A DNA stretch of 64,000 nt from Aricia agestis (GCF_905147365.1 NC_056422.1:3288501-3352500); one strand, 5' to 3'; counted from the first letter of the stretch, positions 49,326-58,542 are shown. Notes: generated by a model from the sequence alone, not told the origin. Program-made: numbers and translations.

Positions 49326-49556
49326 TGCAATGGGCCGGCTCAACCGGAGAAATACCACGGGCTCACAGAAAACCGACGAGAAACAGCGATCTCTGTATTT
49401 CGCCGAGTGAGTGAGTTTACCGGAGGCCCAATCCCCTACCCTATTCCCCTCCCTACCCTCCCCTATTCCCTCTTAAAAGGCATGTCCATGGACGAAGTTG
49501 CTTTCCATCAGCTGACCCGTTTGCTCGTTTGCCCCCTTATTTTATTGACAAAAAAT
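49326..49556 (+). mobile_element. SINE (GAGAGCCATGCTTCGGCACG head), copy g (5' shortened)
   Basis: Starts at GCAATGGGCCGGCTCAACCG, then GAGAAATACCACGGGCTCAC, a shortened C-rich block and a tail with an internal deletion (AAAAGGCATGTCCATGGACG). Confidence 0.7.
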
Positions 49557-49836
49557 ATATAATATAGAAAATATTAGTATAGATAAGGATCTCAACGCAC
49601 AATATAATTTCAGTATTTAATCTATCCATTAGTTTAAATTACGGCTATTTCGATACCTAGAAATCTAGTCTAAAATGAATATCACCTAAGTAGGTAGGTT
49701 GACTAGTTTCCTAGAATCCGAATTGTGCATATTGTTGTAGAAAACATATTAATTCGGTACATTTTGGTTTGTGACTTTCGAACTGCAAAGGTATCTGACC
49801 CTCTTCAAGATTTTAACCGATTATGTATAAACTCCT

Positions 49837-50176
49837 GTAGCTCTACCATGAGTTTAAAGCTATACCCCCTTACTAATAAACGCTGTATAAGCTTTGAATA
49901 GTTATACAGTGTTTTGTCTTCTTCAATCCAATTAAAAATGTCACTTGTGTGACAGGAACAAAACACTGTATAACTATTCAAAGCTTATACAACGTTTATT
50001 AGTAAGGGGGATAGTTTTTATCGATACTCGATACCCACTACGTAAATTTTTAGTATGGGAAATTTTACAGCGCCTCTAGCGGTTACTTGCGGAACTAAAA
50101 TTGCCATACTAAATATTTACGTAGTCGGTATCGAGTATCGATAAATACTATAGCTTTAAACTCATAGTAGAGCTAC
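49837..50176. mobile_element. Foldback element with GTAGCTCTAC ends, split by another foldback
   Basis: Left GTAGCTCTACCATGAGTTTA, AAGCTATA, then after the insert GTTTTTATCGATACTCGATA, CCCACTACGTAAATTTTTAG. The right arm: CTAAATATTTACGTAGTCGG, TATCGAGTATCGATAAATAC, TATAGCTTTAAACTCATAGT, AGAGCTAC. Arms of about 85 bp once the 49865-50010 insert is removed. Confidence 0.82.
49865..50010. mobile_element. Inner foldback with CCCCCTTACTAATAAACG ends
   Basis: Arms CCCCCTTACTAATAAACGCT, GTATAAGCTTTGAATAGTTA, TACAGTGTTTTGT and the complement ending ACGTTTATTAGTAAGGGGG, with one mismatch region. Flanked by ATA (49862-49864 and 50011-50013). The loop is about 40 nt including CACTTGTGTGACAG. Confidence 0.85.
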
Positions 50177-50199
50177 TGCACAGAAAAATAAATTTCAGC

Positions 50200-50345
50200 G
50201 CCTAATAAAATATAAGTGCCGTGTATACCTAAATTTTCAGGCACTGCATCCTTTCTTGATCATATTGTTAGCTTTTAAACAAGAAAATATCATAATCGTT
50301 CCACCCGTTTGGATGCTACGATGACGTGGTTAGACACACACTCAC
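50200..50345 (-). repeat. 'AACCCCCGAC' dispersed repeat, minus fragment
   Basis: CATATTGTTAGCTTTTAAAC, CGTTCCACCCGTTTGGATGC, TACGATGACGTGGTTAGACA, CACACTCACACAGACACATC: complement of the middle of 30895-31388. Confidence 0.58.
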
Positions 50346-50398
50346 ACAGACACATCACAAACCTAGTTTAATGGTCCGGTAAAAAAGTTTTTTTAATA

Positions 50399-50582
50399 TG
50401 TTAGCTGACCCGGCAAACGTTGTTTTGCCATATAAATTATTAAATATTAATATAATAAAAGTAGATAAGAACCTATTCTCAGGCCTAATGAAAGTACCTA
50501 CACACGAAATTTCACTAAAATCGGTTAAGCCGTTTTGGAGGAGTTCGCGCACAAACACTGTGACACGTGAATTTTATATATT
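50399..50582 (-). mobile_element. Helitron family D, short copy
   Basis: TTAGCTGACCCGGCAAACGT, TGTTTTGCCATATAAATTA, ACACACGAAATTTCACTAAA, ATCGGTTAAGCCGTTTTGGA, GTGACACGTGAATTTTATAT. Confidence 0.66.
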
Positions 50583-50585
50583 AGA

Positions 50586-50891
50586 CTAGCTGTTTCTTTG
50601 CCATATAAAGTATTTCGCCCGTATTATTTTATTGAAGTGACTAAATAAGTATGTCACCATGGCAACGTCCATCGCTATCCCGTCGCACAAACAATGGTCG
50701 CCGTCAGTCATGAGTTGTAATAATTTACTATTATTTATTCAACAAATGCACTTATCAATATAATAAGTACCCAGTAGCCGATTCTCAGACCCACTGAATA
50801 TGCATATAAAATTTGGTAAAAATCATTAAAGCCGTTTTGAAGGAGTACGCGGCCTAACATTGTGACACGAGAATTTTATAATATATAAGAA
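50586..50891 (-). mobile_element. Helitron family D, uninterrupted copy
   Basis: CTAGCTGTTTCTTTGCCATA, GAAGTGACTAAATAAGTATG, CGTCGCACAAACAATGGTCG, CCGTCAGTCATGAGTTGTAA, AGCCGTTTTGAAGGAGTACG, CATTGTGACACGAGAATTTT. It preserves the empty sites for the insertions at 36113 (LINE) and 47756 (SINE). Confidence 0.74.
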
Positions 50892-51070
50892 GATTTATTG
50901 GTTTTTGTAACGACTTACGTATTAATAAGTAAGGTTATAATAAAAATCCTCGAGCCTTCAGCTTAAACATAAGCTTTTGTTTGCGGTTTGAGAATGATTG
51001 ATGTACATGACTTGATATTACCAACCTTGATCAGCCATTTTGTTGCCGCTTCCTTTTTAATATCGTACTA

Positions 51071-51294
51071 TAGCTTTGTCCACACTGTGCCTTTTTCTGC
51101 TCGTCAAGGGCATGCGTTATAGCGTAGTCAACAGCGAACGTTAGGCATGCCCGCGACGCATGCCCTCTGACCGTATCTAAAACTTCAAAAATGACAATAT
51201 TGGCGTTGCGTTCCTTGACGCATTCAATTATTGAATGCGCCAATATGAAAGTTGATGACGAAAATTCAAGATGAAAGTGCACAGTGCATAGCTA
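51071..51294 (+). mobile_element. MITE family 'GTCCACACTGTGC', copy 7
   Basis: TAGCTTTGTCCACACTGTGC; the right end has lost a few bases (GTGCACAGTGCATAGCTA). Interior nearly identical to copies 3 and 6. Confidence 0.8.
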
Positions 51295-51314
51295 ATAAAT
51301 ATTCTAACTAAAAG

Positions 51315-51557
51315 CACGGACGTAAAAAAATACGGACGTAGCATTACACTATAAAGAGATGAAGCATGCAAGGTACGACAATTTCGTTTATTGTACACGT
51401 GACCGACACCCACACACGCAACTAGGTACTACAACCCGCTGACATTGTACATTGAGTGACGACACCAATGACACGCACACATCCTACACGGGCGGCCATA
51501 ACTATGCTTCACTCGTGATTAGACTAGTTTACATCTGTATTTTTTTTTACGTCCGTG
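51315..51557. mobile_element. hAT-type MITE 'CACGGACGTAAAAAAATAC'
   Basis: 243 bp; ends CACGGACGTAAAAAAATACG and ATTTTTTTTTACGTCCGTG. Perfect 8-bp duplication ACTAAAAG at 51307-51314 and 51558-51565. Interior ACACGTGACCGACACCCACA, GTGACGACACCAATGACACG. No frame. Confidence 0.88.
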
Positions 51558-51640
51558 ACTAAAAGTATCACGATAATGTGTTTAAAAAAATCCCTTAACG
51601 ATATACAAATGAAAGCACCCTGCACCAGCATAGACAGTAA

Positions 51641-51736
51641 AGGCTCCCACACAAAACTGCGAATTCGCATCGCATCGCATCGCAATGTCATTTTTATTAT
51701 GAATTTTGTCGCAGATATTTGCGATGTGGGAGCCCT
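51641..51736. mobile_element. Short MITE with AGGCTCCCACA ends and (GCATC)n
   Basis: AAGGCTCCCACACAAAACTG and TTTGCGATGTGGGAGCCCTA are inverted, with CGAATTCGCATCGCATCGCA in between. About 96 bp. Confidence 0.62.
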
Positions 51737-51739
51737 AAA

Positions 51740-52307
51740 CAAAAAGTACCGTTCGACGTCTGATATGACGTGCGCAACGTTTCGGACTTTAGTCCGATTG
51801 TGTGCTTTTATAATTTTGGACGTGGCGGTAATATCGTGGACGTCCGCGGTAAAACGTTAACATACTGAAGTAAAATGTATGGAAATATATTATGAAGACG
51901 CTTTTAAATTTCCGTCGACGATAACTAGAGGACATCACGACGTCTACACTCTTCTGAAGTCTGAACCGTACAAAACGTCCGCGGTGCGTAAAATCAAAAG
52001 GGCATTTATTAATTTATTCGGGCAAAATGATCGCGATCCTTTTTCGCGATTTTGTGTCCACACTAGCGATCATGATACGCTTCGATGCTACGCGACGGAG
52101 ATCTGATCGGAGATCTGATCGGGAAAATGATACAGATGTGGACAAAGCCTAACGTGCTCAACGTTTTATCGTGGAAGCCGGCGTCCACGATAACGTGACA
52201 TCGGAAATTATAAAAGCGCACATTTATTTACTGTACATAGGTACGAGCCAGTAGCGACGTATGCTAAGACCTTTGCGTAATCGGATCAACAAGTCGGTCG
52301 AAATCCT
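51740..52307. other. Possible MITE remains; no gene recognised
   Basis: 51829-51850 GTGGACGTCCGCGGTAAAAC has a counterpart in ATCGTGGAAGCCGGCGTCCA near 52169. 52048-52150 includes GTGTCCACACTAGCGATCAT and a duplicated CGGAGATCTGATC, closing with GATGTGGACAAAGCC. These look like eroded TIR elements. The frames at 51555 and 51879 lie across them and are not called. Confidence 0.4.
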
Positions 52308-52351
52308 CGAGGATTAAAGTAAGTTCATCCAAAATACTTAATTATATAGTA

Positions 52352-54125
52352 ACGAGCTTTTTCTCGCGGCCTCGCTCGCGTTAGCACGTATTATTATATA
52401 CAAAATTTCATCCCCTGTTTTTACCCCTTGGTGGTAGAATTTATCAAAATCCTTTCTTAGCGGATGCCTACGTCATAACATCTACCTACATGCCAAATCT
52501 CAGACCGATCCGTCCAGTGGTTTTGGCTGTGCGTTGATAGATCACCATTAGGCCAGTCATTAAAGCCAAAACCCGAAAGAAATAAGTAACTAGATAAAAT
52601 TTTAGGGGGTTGTTAAAGAAGGTAAAATAACTTACCGTGTGATTTTGCAGCGTTCTGGGGTGTACGGAAAGGGTTGAAAAGGGGTGAAAAAGGTTTTTTG
52701 TTAATAACATTGCGTAAAAAATTAGTAACACGCTGCAAATTTGGAATTAGGTTGTTCTTACCGTTTTGTAACGTGTATTAAATTTGCAGCATTTTGCAAC
52801 ATACGGAACATTGTTTATTATTAAAAAACAATAAAATTTGTTAATAACAGGGGTAAAAAAATTAGTAACACGCTGCAAATTTGGAATTAGTTTTTTCTTA
52901 CCGTTTTCTAACGTGTATTAAATTTGCAGTGTTTTGCAACATACAGAACATTGTTTATTATTAAAAAACAATAAAATTTGTTAGTAACAGGGGTAAAAAA
53001 AATTAGTAACTCGGTGTAAATTTAGAATTAAGTTGTTCTTACCGTTTTGTAAAGTGTATTAATTTTGCAGCGTTTTGCGACATACGGAACATTGTTTATT
53101 ACTATATGAACAAATATTTCATTTAGTATTGATGGTAAAAAAGTAAGTGAAGAGTTGCAATGCAAAGAAAATGTTGTCAGCATGTATTAGAAACATTTTT
53201 CAACTTTGCATAATTAATATCTTTACTACGGAACAATAAATAAAATATGTTAATAATATTTCGTGGATAATATTTTTCATAATTTACTATTTTCATATTT
53301 TCTTGAAGAAAATTCTCAATTACAGTTTTGTTCCAAAGTTTTCCCTTTCTACTGACATGCTTTTTCGTGATTATACCTGGACCGTTAGATGGTCAGCGTC
53401 CCGCCCCCGATTTTTGTTCATATAGTAATTAACAATGTTCCGTTCGTTGCAAAAAGCTGCAAAATTAATACACGTTACAAAACGGTAAGAACACAATGAA
53501 ATTCGTTAATACGAATTTCATTGTTTTTTAATAATGTACAATGTTCATTTTGTTGCAAATTACTGTAAATTTGATATACGTTAGAAAACGGTAAAAACAA
53601 CTTAATTATAAATTTGCAGCGTGTTACTACATTTTTTACCCTTGTTAATAACAAATTTCATTGTTTTTTAATAATAAACAATGTTCCGTATGTTGCAAAA
53701 CGCTGCAAATTTAATACACGTTACAAAACGGTAAGAACAACCTAATTCAAAATTTGCAGCGTGATACTAATTTTTTTACCCCTGTTATTAACAAATTTTA
53801 TTGTTTTTTAATAATAAACAATGTTTCATGTATTGCAAAACGCTGCAAATTTAATACACGTTACAAAACGGTAAAAACAACCTAATTCCAAATTTGCAGC
53901 GTGTTACTAATTTTTTACGCAATGTTATTAACAAAAAACCTTTTTCACCCCTTTTCAACCCTTTCCGTACACCCCAGAACGCTGCAAAATCACACGGTAG
54001 GTTATTTTACCCTCTTTAACAACCCCCTAAAATTTTATCAAGTTACTAATTTCTTTCGGGTTTTGGCTTTAATGACTGGCCTACATGTCAGTCAGTCACC
54101 TTTGAGTTTTATATATTATATAAGA
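52352..54125 (-). mobile_element. Helitron family C variant, split by the 1.5-kb foldback
   Basis: Left part ACGAGCTTTTTCTCGCGGCC, TCGCTCGCGTTAGCACGTAT, TTTTTACCCCTTGGTGGTAG, CTTTCTTAGCGGATGCCTAC, GTTGATAGATCACCAT; right part after the insert CATGTCAGTCAGTCACCTTT, GAGTTTTATATATTAT. Collinear with the unsplit copy at 34163-34395. Confidence 0.78.
52549..54083. mobile_element. 1,535-bp foldback element with 140-bp subterminal tandem repeats
   Basis: Termini TAGGCCAGTCATTAAAGCC and its complement, flanked by CAT (52546-52548, 54084-54086). Each arm starts with about 150 bp of unique terminal sequence (CCAAAACCCGAAAGAAAT, TTTTAGGGGGTTGTTAAAG, GTGTGATTTTGCAGCGTTC, GTACGGAAAGGGTTGAAAAG), then tandem units of exactly 140 bp. 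Unit starts (TTGTTAATAAC) are at 52698, 52838 and 52978 on the left; mirrored starts are at 53934, 53794, 53654 and a degraded one at 53514. Each unit has CGCTGCAAATTT and AAATTTGCAGC as internal inverted motifs. The unique centre is about 53101-53425. The mirrored 81/88-codon frames at the ends are a by-product. No transposase is visible. Superfamily undetermined: a 3-bp duplication fits CACTA/Academ/Harbinger-like groups, but TAGGCC ends fit none I know. Confidence 0.85.
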
Positions 54126-54165
54126 TATAAGATTAAGTATTTTGGATGTACTTTAATCCTCATAT

Positions 54166-54439
54166 AAACATGTATCTATGCGTCTGTTGCCACTTGCGAT
54201 GCAACTGTTTTGGAGATACTCTGAAGCCCAGGAAGAGATAAAGGATAGTTATTAGTTATTACAGTTTCCGAGCTATAATCAAATTTCTGTGCATCAAAGT
54301 TGCTGGCAACTACAACAAGTAACCTCCCGCGTTAATAATCTATCAAGTTTCCTAATTTCAAATCGATCGTCAGGTAAACCTCGAATTAGTAGGATAGCGC
54401 ACACGGCACAACATAGATGTAGTTTACTAGATATGGCTG
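54166..54439. other. Helitron-like scraps; no gene
   Basis: TTTTGGAGATACTCTGAAGC, CAGGAAGAGATAAAGGATAG and AGTTTCCGAGC resemble a decayed family A middle. Otherwise nothing. Confidence 0.4.
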
Positions 54440-54573
54440 TCGAATTTTCTTCTTCCCATACAAAATTAAACAAAAAGTAACTCTCAGCGCTGCTACTTTC
54501 TCAGTGAACTCTATATAAGGGACACATGTCACATACACACTATTATTTTTACTTTGTCTTATTACATTCTGCA
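54440..54573 (+). mobile_element. 'TACAGGGTGT' foldback MITE, right half
   Basis: TTCTTCTTCCCATACAAAAT, CTCAGCGCTGCTACTTTCTC, AGTGAACTCTATATAAGGGA, CACATACACACTATTATT and TTACATTCTGCATA. Confidence 0.55.
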
Positions 54574-54607
54574 TAGAGTTGGCTAAAAGAGAATGAAGAT
54601 ATATTAT

Positions 54608-54790
54608 CTTATACTAGAGACGCCCCAACTCCGTTGAGACAAAATTCGTTTATCGCGCGGGAACCGTACATTTTTTCGGGATAAAAGTATCCTATGTCCT
54701 TTCCCGGGACTCAAAGTATCTCCATACCAAATTTTAGCAAAATCGGTTTAGAAGTTTGGGCGTGAAGGGGTAACAGACAGACAGACAAAA
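54608..54790 (-). mobile_element. Helitron family A, minus copy
   Basis: CTAGAGACGCCCCAACTCCG, TTGAGACAAAATTCGTTTAT, CGCGCGGGAACCGTACATTT, CCTATGTCCTTTCCCGGGAC, CTCCATACCAAATTTTAGCA, GGGCGTGAAGGGGTAACAGA. It lacks the last 30 bases of the TACTAATATTATAAA end. Confidence 0.7.
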
Positions 54791-55242
54791 TTTCAAGTTT
54801 CAACAAAATTGCAACGATAATGATAGTTGAATTGTCAAACATGAACATCCTAGGGACCGTAGACGATCATGCAGCAATTAAAATACTGTCACGTAAATGC
54901 ATGTCATGTTGAATTACCATCTTATCGATACTGGGTAAGCACATCAAAGCAGAGTGGTTTACAAGATTTGGGAAGACAGTTATTAAGTTATTTACGTTTA
55001 CGTTACGTTTTATAAAAAGGTTGATGTTTCGTTTAACATCTGATAATATTTATTTTCTTACATTTTTACAAGAAATTAATGTTTTTTTTATACTTCAATT
55101 ATCCTTGCCTCGGCTAAGCGATGTAATATAACCCTGAGGCAGCGAATTTAAGCATCTTTCATATATTTATACAAGGTTTTGTTGAGAAGATTTATTTATA
55201 CTAGTAGAGACAAAAATATTGTCAGAAATGTTTGTGTGCCCA
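54791..55242. other. No gene or repeat recognised
   Basis: AT-rich; nothing supported. Confidence 0.42.
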
Positions 55243-55645
55243 GCAGGGCTAAAATGGTCACATTTTGCAATTCCTCAAATCAATTCAGAAAATGAATTGT
55301 CAAAACTGTCAAACTGCGGGGCTAAAATGGTCACATTTAGCAATTCCTCTCAATCAATTCAGCAAATGAATTGTCAAAACTGTCAAACTGACAAATGTCA
55401 AATCAGTACAAAAATACAGAAATGAATTGCAAGCAGAGTTGCATTTTGCGATTTTAGAAATATGAATCATATTATGATTCATATCATGATTCTTCAAAGC
55501 GACCATTTTAGCCCCGCTGACGAATGTCTAAATTAGTACGAATTGTGCATAGGAATTGCAAGCAGAGTGACCATTTTGCGATTTTTAAATAATGAATCAA
55601 ATTATGATTCATAATTATGATTCTCCATAGCAACCATTTTAGAGC
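55243..55645. repeat. Composite repeat: two 73-bp units, then two about 128-bp inverted units
   Basis: GCAGGGCTAAAATGGTCACA (55243) and GCGGGGCTAAAATGGTCACA (55316) start two tandem units with TGAATTGTCAAAACTGTCAA. Then GAATTGCAAGCAGAGT (about 55422 and 55555) starts two further units, each holding TATGAATCATATTATGATTC-type palindromes and the complement CGACCATTTTAGCCCCGC. Overall it is a foldback built of tandem units. The 68-codon frame is the tandem part. Confidence 0.7.
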
Positions 55646-55712
55646 GCCTGATTCACCAAATTTTAATCTGAAGGAAGAACGCGGTTGACGTCATTTTGAC
55701 ATTTACCATTTT

Positions 55713-55972
55713 AAAGGCCTGTTTCACCACTTCCTGATAAGTGACGAATAGTCTATCCACCAATTAATTTGACAGATCAAGACGTATGGAGAATTTGTCA
55801 AAAAAGTTGTGAATAGCCTATTCGCACTTTATCAGAAAGTGGTGAAACAGGCCCTAAAACTTGCAGGGCCTGTTTCACCACTTCCTGTTAAGTGGCAAAT
55901 AGGCTATCCACAATTTAACTTGACAGATGAAGTATGGAGAATCTGTCAAAAAAGCTGTTAATAGCATTATTT
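55713..55972. mobile_element. MITE 'GGCCTGTTTCACCACTTCC': one complete, one partial copy
   Basis: Complete copy 55713-55856: AGGCCTGTTTCACCACTTCC, TGATAAGTGACGAATAG against CTATTCGCACTTTATCAGAA, AGTGGTGAAACAGGCCC, TAA on both sides. The second, 55864-55972, starts AGGGCCTGTTTCACCACTTC and has GTATGGAGAATCTGTCAAAA but no right end. A third end is at 46733. Confidence 0.75.
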
Positions 55973-56310
55973 AATCAACTGCATCGAAATTATATTATTT
56001 TAGCCGGATTAATATTTTGCGGACCAATAACTATCATATCATGAGTCCTTTCCCGTTTCTTTAAGTATTCCGTTTCCGTATGGGCCATTTAAATCAGTTC
56101 AGGCATTGGCAGGTATTACACGCATCAATATTATCACGATGCCTAGGTCTAATGCAGCTTTGGGCGTTTACAATTTATTGCTGGAAGTTGATGAGTGAAT
56201 TTAATTAAGGCGGATACGATGGGGTTGTCAAAAACCCCCATAAAAATAGATAAAAAAAAAGACTAATCGTGAAAAGGTAACAGACTGGCACACTTTCACA
56301 TTAACAATAT
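55973..56310. other. No gene; Helitron scrap at the end
   Basis: 56265-56308 (ATCGTGAAAAGGTAACAGAC, ACACTTTCACATTAACAATA) is a decayed family A 5' end on the minus strand. Confidence 0.42.
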
Positions 56311-56790
56311 TATAGTTTGTGCGTTTTATGATGATATGCGTGACACATTTTAATTGACAATAGTAGGGAAGTTACCTACCAAAAATAAATCGATAGTTTA
56401 AATATATCACTTCGTAAAGGAATTGCAATGGAAATTATCGATTTCGTACTGACATATTTTCAGTGGTGCCGGCGATTTAAGATGGCCGCCCTTTTTTATC
56501 GATTTCATTTCGATACAACAGAGTCAATCTCTATTGACATAAGTTCCGTTTCATGCATATGACACTTTTCAAATGTTTTCGTAACAATAATTTTATACTT
56601 ACTCCTATTTCACAGTTAATATTTATAATTTTTACATTTAGCATCTTTTCATTTTTATTCATTTACAATTGAAGGAAACATTTGTTTTTGTAGATGGAAT
56701 ATTATTTATTACATTTTGATTTTTTTTTGTTTTCTTGTAAAAAAAACCCGTTGCAAGGAACCCATATCATCTTAGAACGCACAAACTATA
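56311..56790. mobile_element. Probable TIR element, 480 bp
   Basis: TATAGTTTGTGCGTTTTATG, ATGATATG at left; CATATCATCTTAGAACGCAC, AAACTATA at right. The ends are inverted with few differences over about 28 bp. The interior is AT-rich with a CATTTTC/GAAAATG-rich middle and no frame. Confidence 0.55.
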
Positions 56791-57084
56791 GTAAGGATTT
56801 TACCTATTTGGGCTAAGTTCCACCTTTTCCACCTTCGAGTCACATCCAGCTACCTAACTCTTCGGCCAATCAATACAACGCAACCTCATGTTTGTTCAGG
56901 CCAGGATTCAGGCTTATTTGGTTTAGTAAGTGCCTGGCCTCGCCGATATTTTCCAAAGCCGTCCGCGTTTGCAAGTTTTGAATACTTGAATTTTGATTAA
57001 GTATTGATATTTTAGGTTTCAAAAGAGGGAAAAAATAGAATATATTTTGTAACCATATTCATAAAATATCAATCCATTTGAATA

Positions 57085-57262
57085 TTATTATAATTAATGC
57101 ACATTTTGCCTATTACATCTTCGCTTGAAACGATTTTGATGAAATTTGGTACAAAGATACGTTGAGACCCGTGAAAGGACATATTATACGATATTTTCTT
57201 TCCCTGAAAACGTTCGGTTGCGCTGTTTGCGCAGCAGATAATAATTAATTTATCGCAATAAA
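57085..57262 (+). mobile_element. Helitron family A-like, decayed
   Basis: GCCTATTACATCTTCGCTTG, AAACGATTTTGATGAAATTT, GGTACAAAGATACGTTGAGA, CCGTGAAAGGACATATTATA, AACGTTCGGTTGCGCTGTTT. The ends are unrecognisable. Confidence 0.5.
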
Positions 57263-57298
57263 TTAATTGATATTTCCTGCGCAACAAAATCGCAACAA

Positions 57299-57513
57299 CT
57301 ATAGGTCTACCAGAATCTGATGGCAGAAAGTGAGAAATTAAATTGACTCTAGCAATGCCGGGGTAATTATTAAAAAAAAACTTGATCCTTTTTTTTTCTT
57401 TTAACGGCTTATTGTGTATGAAACATGCAAATATGAAAATTTATCCAATGATCAAGGATATTTTTTGAAAATCTGCCGTCAAAATTTGCCATCAGAAACT
57501 GGTAGACCTATAG
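57299..57513. mobile_element. MITE 'CTATAGGTCTACCAG'
   Basis: Left CTATAGGTCTACCAGAATCT, GATGGCA; right TGCCATCAGAAACTGGTAGA, CCTATAG. Inner GGATATTTTTTGAAAATC and homopolymers. The inverted ends are about 25 bp. Confidence 0.66.
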
Positions 57514-57576
57514 TAATTATGGTTAAATCTTTTACATTATTTTTCAGCGCCAAAATTCGTTTATTGCGCACAACTA

Positions 57577-58542
57577 TCTATGCTATCGCCTACTCTATTC
57601 ATACTGCATATCAATGACATGTTACAAACCAACGGCATTCATTGCTATGCGGATGATAGTATAGGTGATGCTGTATACAGCATATGTATGTATAGGGGAG
57701 CCGGTATATATACCGGCTCCCCTAATATCGAGTCGAAACGAACTTGTGTCTAAGGTGGAGAATTCATTGGAGAAGGTCTCTGAATGGGGTAGACGTAACT
57801 TAGTCCAATTCAACCCCACCAAGACACAAGTCTGCGCGTTCACCACTAAAAAGTCACCAATGGTCGTTTATCCTCGTTTCGAGTGCACATCTTTAACCAT
57901 CTCCCCTAGCATTGAGATACTTGGCGTCAACATATCGAGCGAAGTCCAGTTCCGATATCATCTTGAGGGTAAGGCCAAATTAGCCTCGAAGAAGCTTGGC
58001 GTTCTTAACAGAGCGAGACAGTACTTCAGCCCGGACCAACGCCTACAACTCTACAAGGCGCAGGTTCGGCCTCATATGGAATATTGTTCTCATCTCTGGG
58101 CAGGGGCGCCAAAATACCAACTGCTCCCTCTGGATCGTATCCAACGAAGGGCTGCTCGAATTGTTGACTGCCATAGTGTTTCAAACAGCTTGGACCCCCT
58201 GGAATTACGCCGAGATGTTGCTTCACTCTGCATCCTCTATCGGTTGTATCACGGGGAGTGCTCTGAGGAATTGTTCGGAATCATACCACCTCAACTTTTC
58301 GCTATCGTCCCACGCGAAATACATACCATCCTCATCACCTTGATGAGTGGCAGTCTTCCACAGTGCGTTTTACGCGTAACTTTCTGCCGTGTACTGTAAA
58401 ACTCTGGAACGAACTGTCACCAGCAGTATTTCCGGACTGACACGACCTGCAAACCTTCAAGAAAAGAGCGTATTCCCTCTTAAAAGGCCGGCAACGCACC
58501 TGCAGCTCTTCTGATGTTGCGAGTGTCCATGGGCCACGGTAG
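57577..58542 (+). pseudogene. CR1-like LINE reverse transcriptase, C-terminal half, disrupted
   Basis: First frame from about 57577 reads SPTLFILHINDML, then GIHCYADDSIGDAVY: the F/YADD catalytic motif of reverse transcriptase. Immediately after it, the frame is lost at a palindromic rearrangement (57694-57721). The main frame, 57665-58399, continues with EWGRRNLVQFNPTKTQVCAF, SIEILGVNISSEVQFRYHLE, GKAKLASKKLGVLNRARQYF, QLYKAQVRPHMEYCSHLWAG, LDRIQRRAARIVD and YHGECSEELFGIIPP, the thumb/connection region typical of CR1/Jockey-like LINEs. Near 58290 a one-base shift moves the homology to the next frame (TFRYRPTRNTYHPHHLDEWQ, VKLWNELSPAVFPD), which has an in-frame TGA at about 58438, then FKKRAYSLLKGRQRTCSSSD to the stop at 58540. 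The N-terminal RT and endonuclease are absent (5' truncation). No activity is possible. Confidence 0.9.

Larger units (their letters stand above)
52310..54160. repeat. Outer short inverted repeat enclosing the Helitron/foldback stack
   Basis: Left GAGGATTAAAGTAAGTTCAT, CCAAAATACTTAAT (about 52312-52345) and right ATTAAGTATTTTGGATGTAC, TTTAATCCTC (about 54132-54161) are inverted copies with a small indel. They would be an ordinary short MITE if the Helitron copy between them were removed. Confidence 0.6.

Noticed and set aside
51555..52106. Two consecutive frames (101 and 75 codons) suggesting a small gene
   Set aside because: They cross a (GCATC)n MITE and other inverted debris; no motif recognised.
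52486..54167. Twin 81/88-codon frames beginning MLLIFYAMLL
   Set aside because: Mirror images from the two arms of the foldback element; no domain resemblance.
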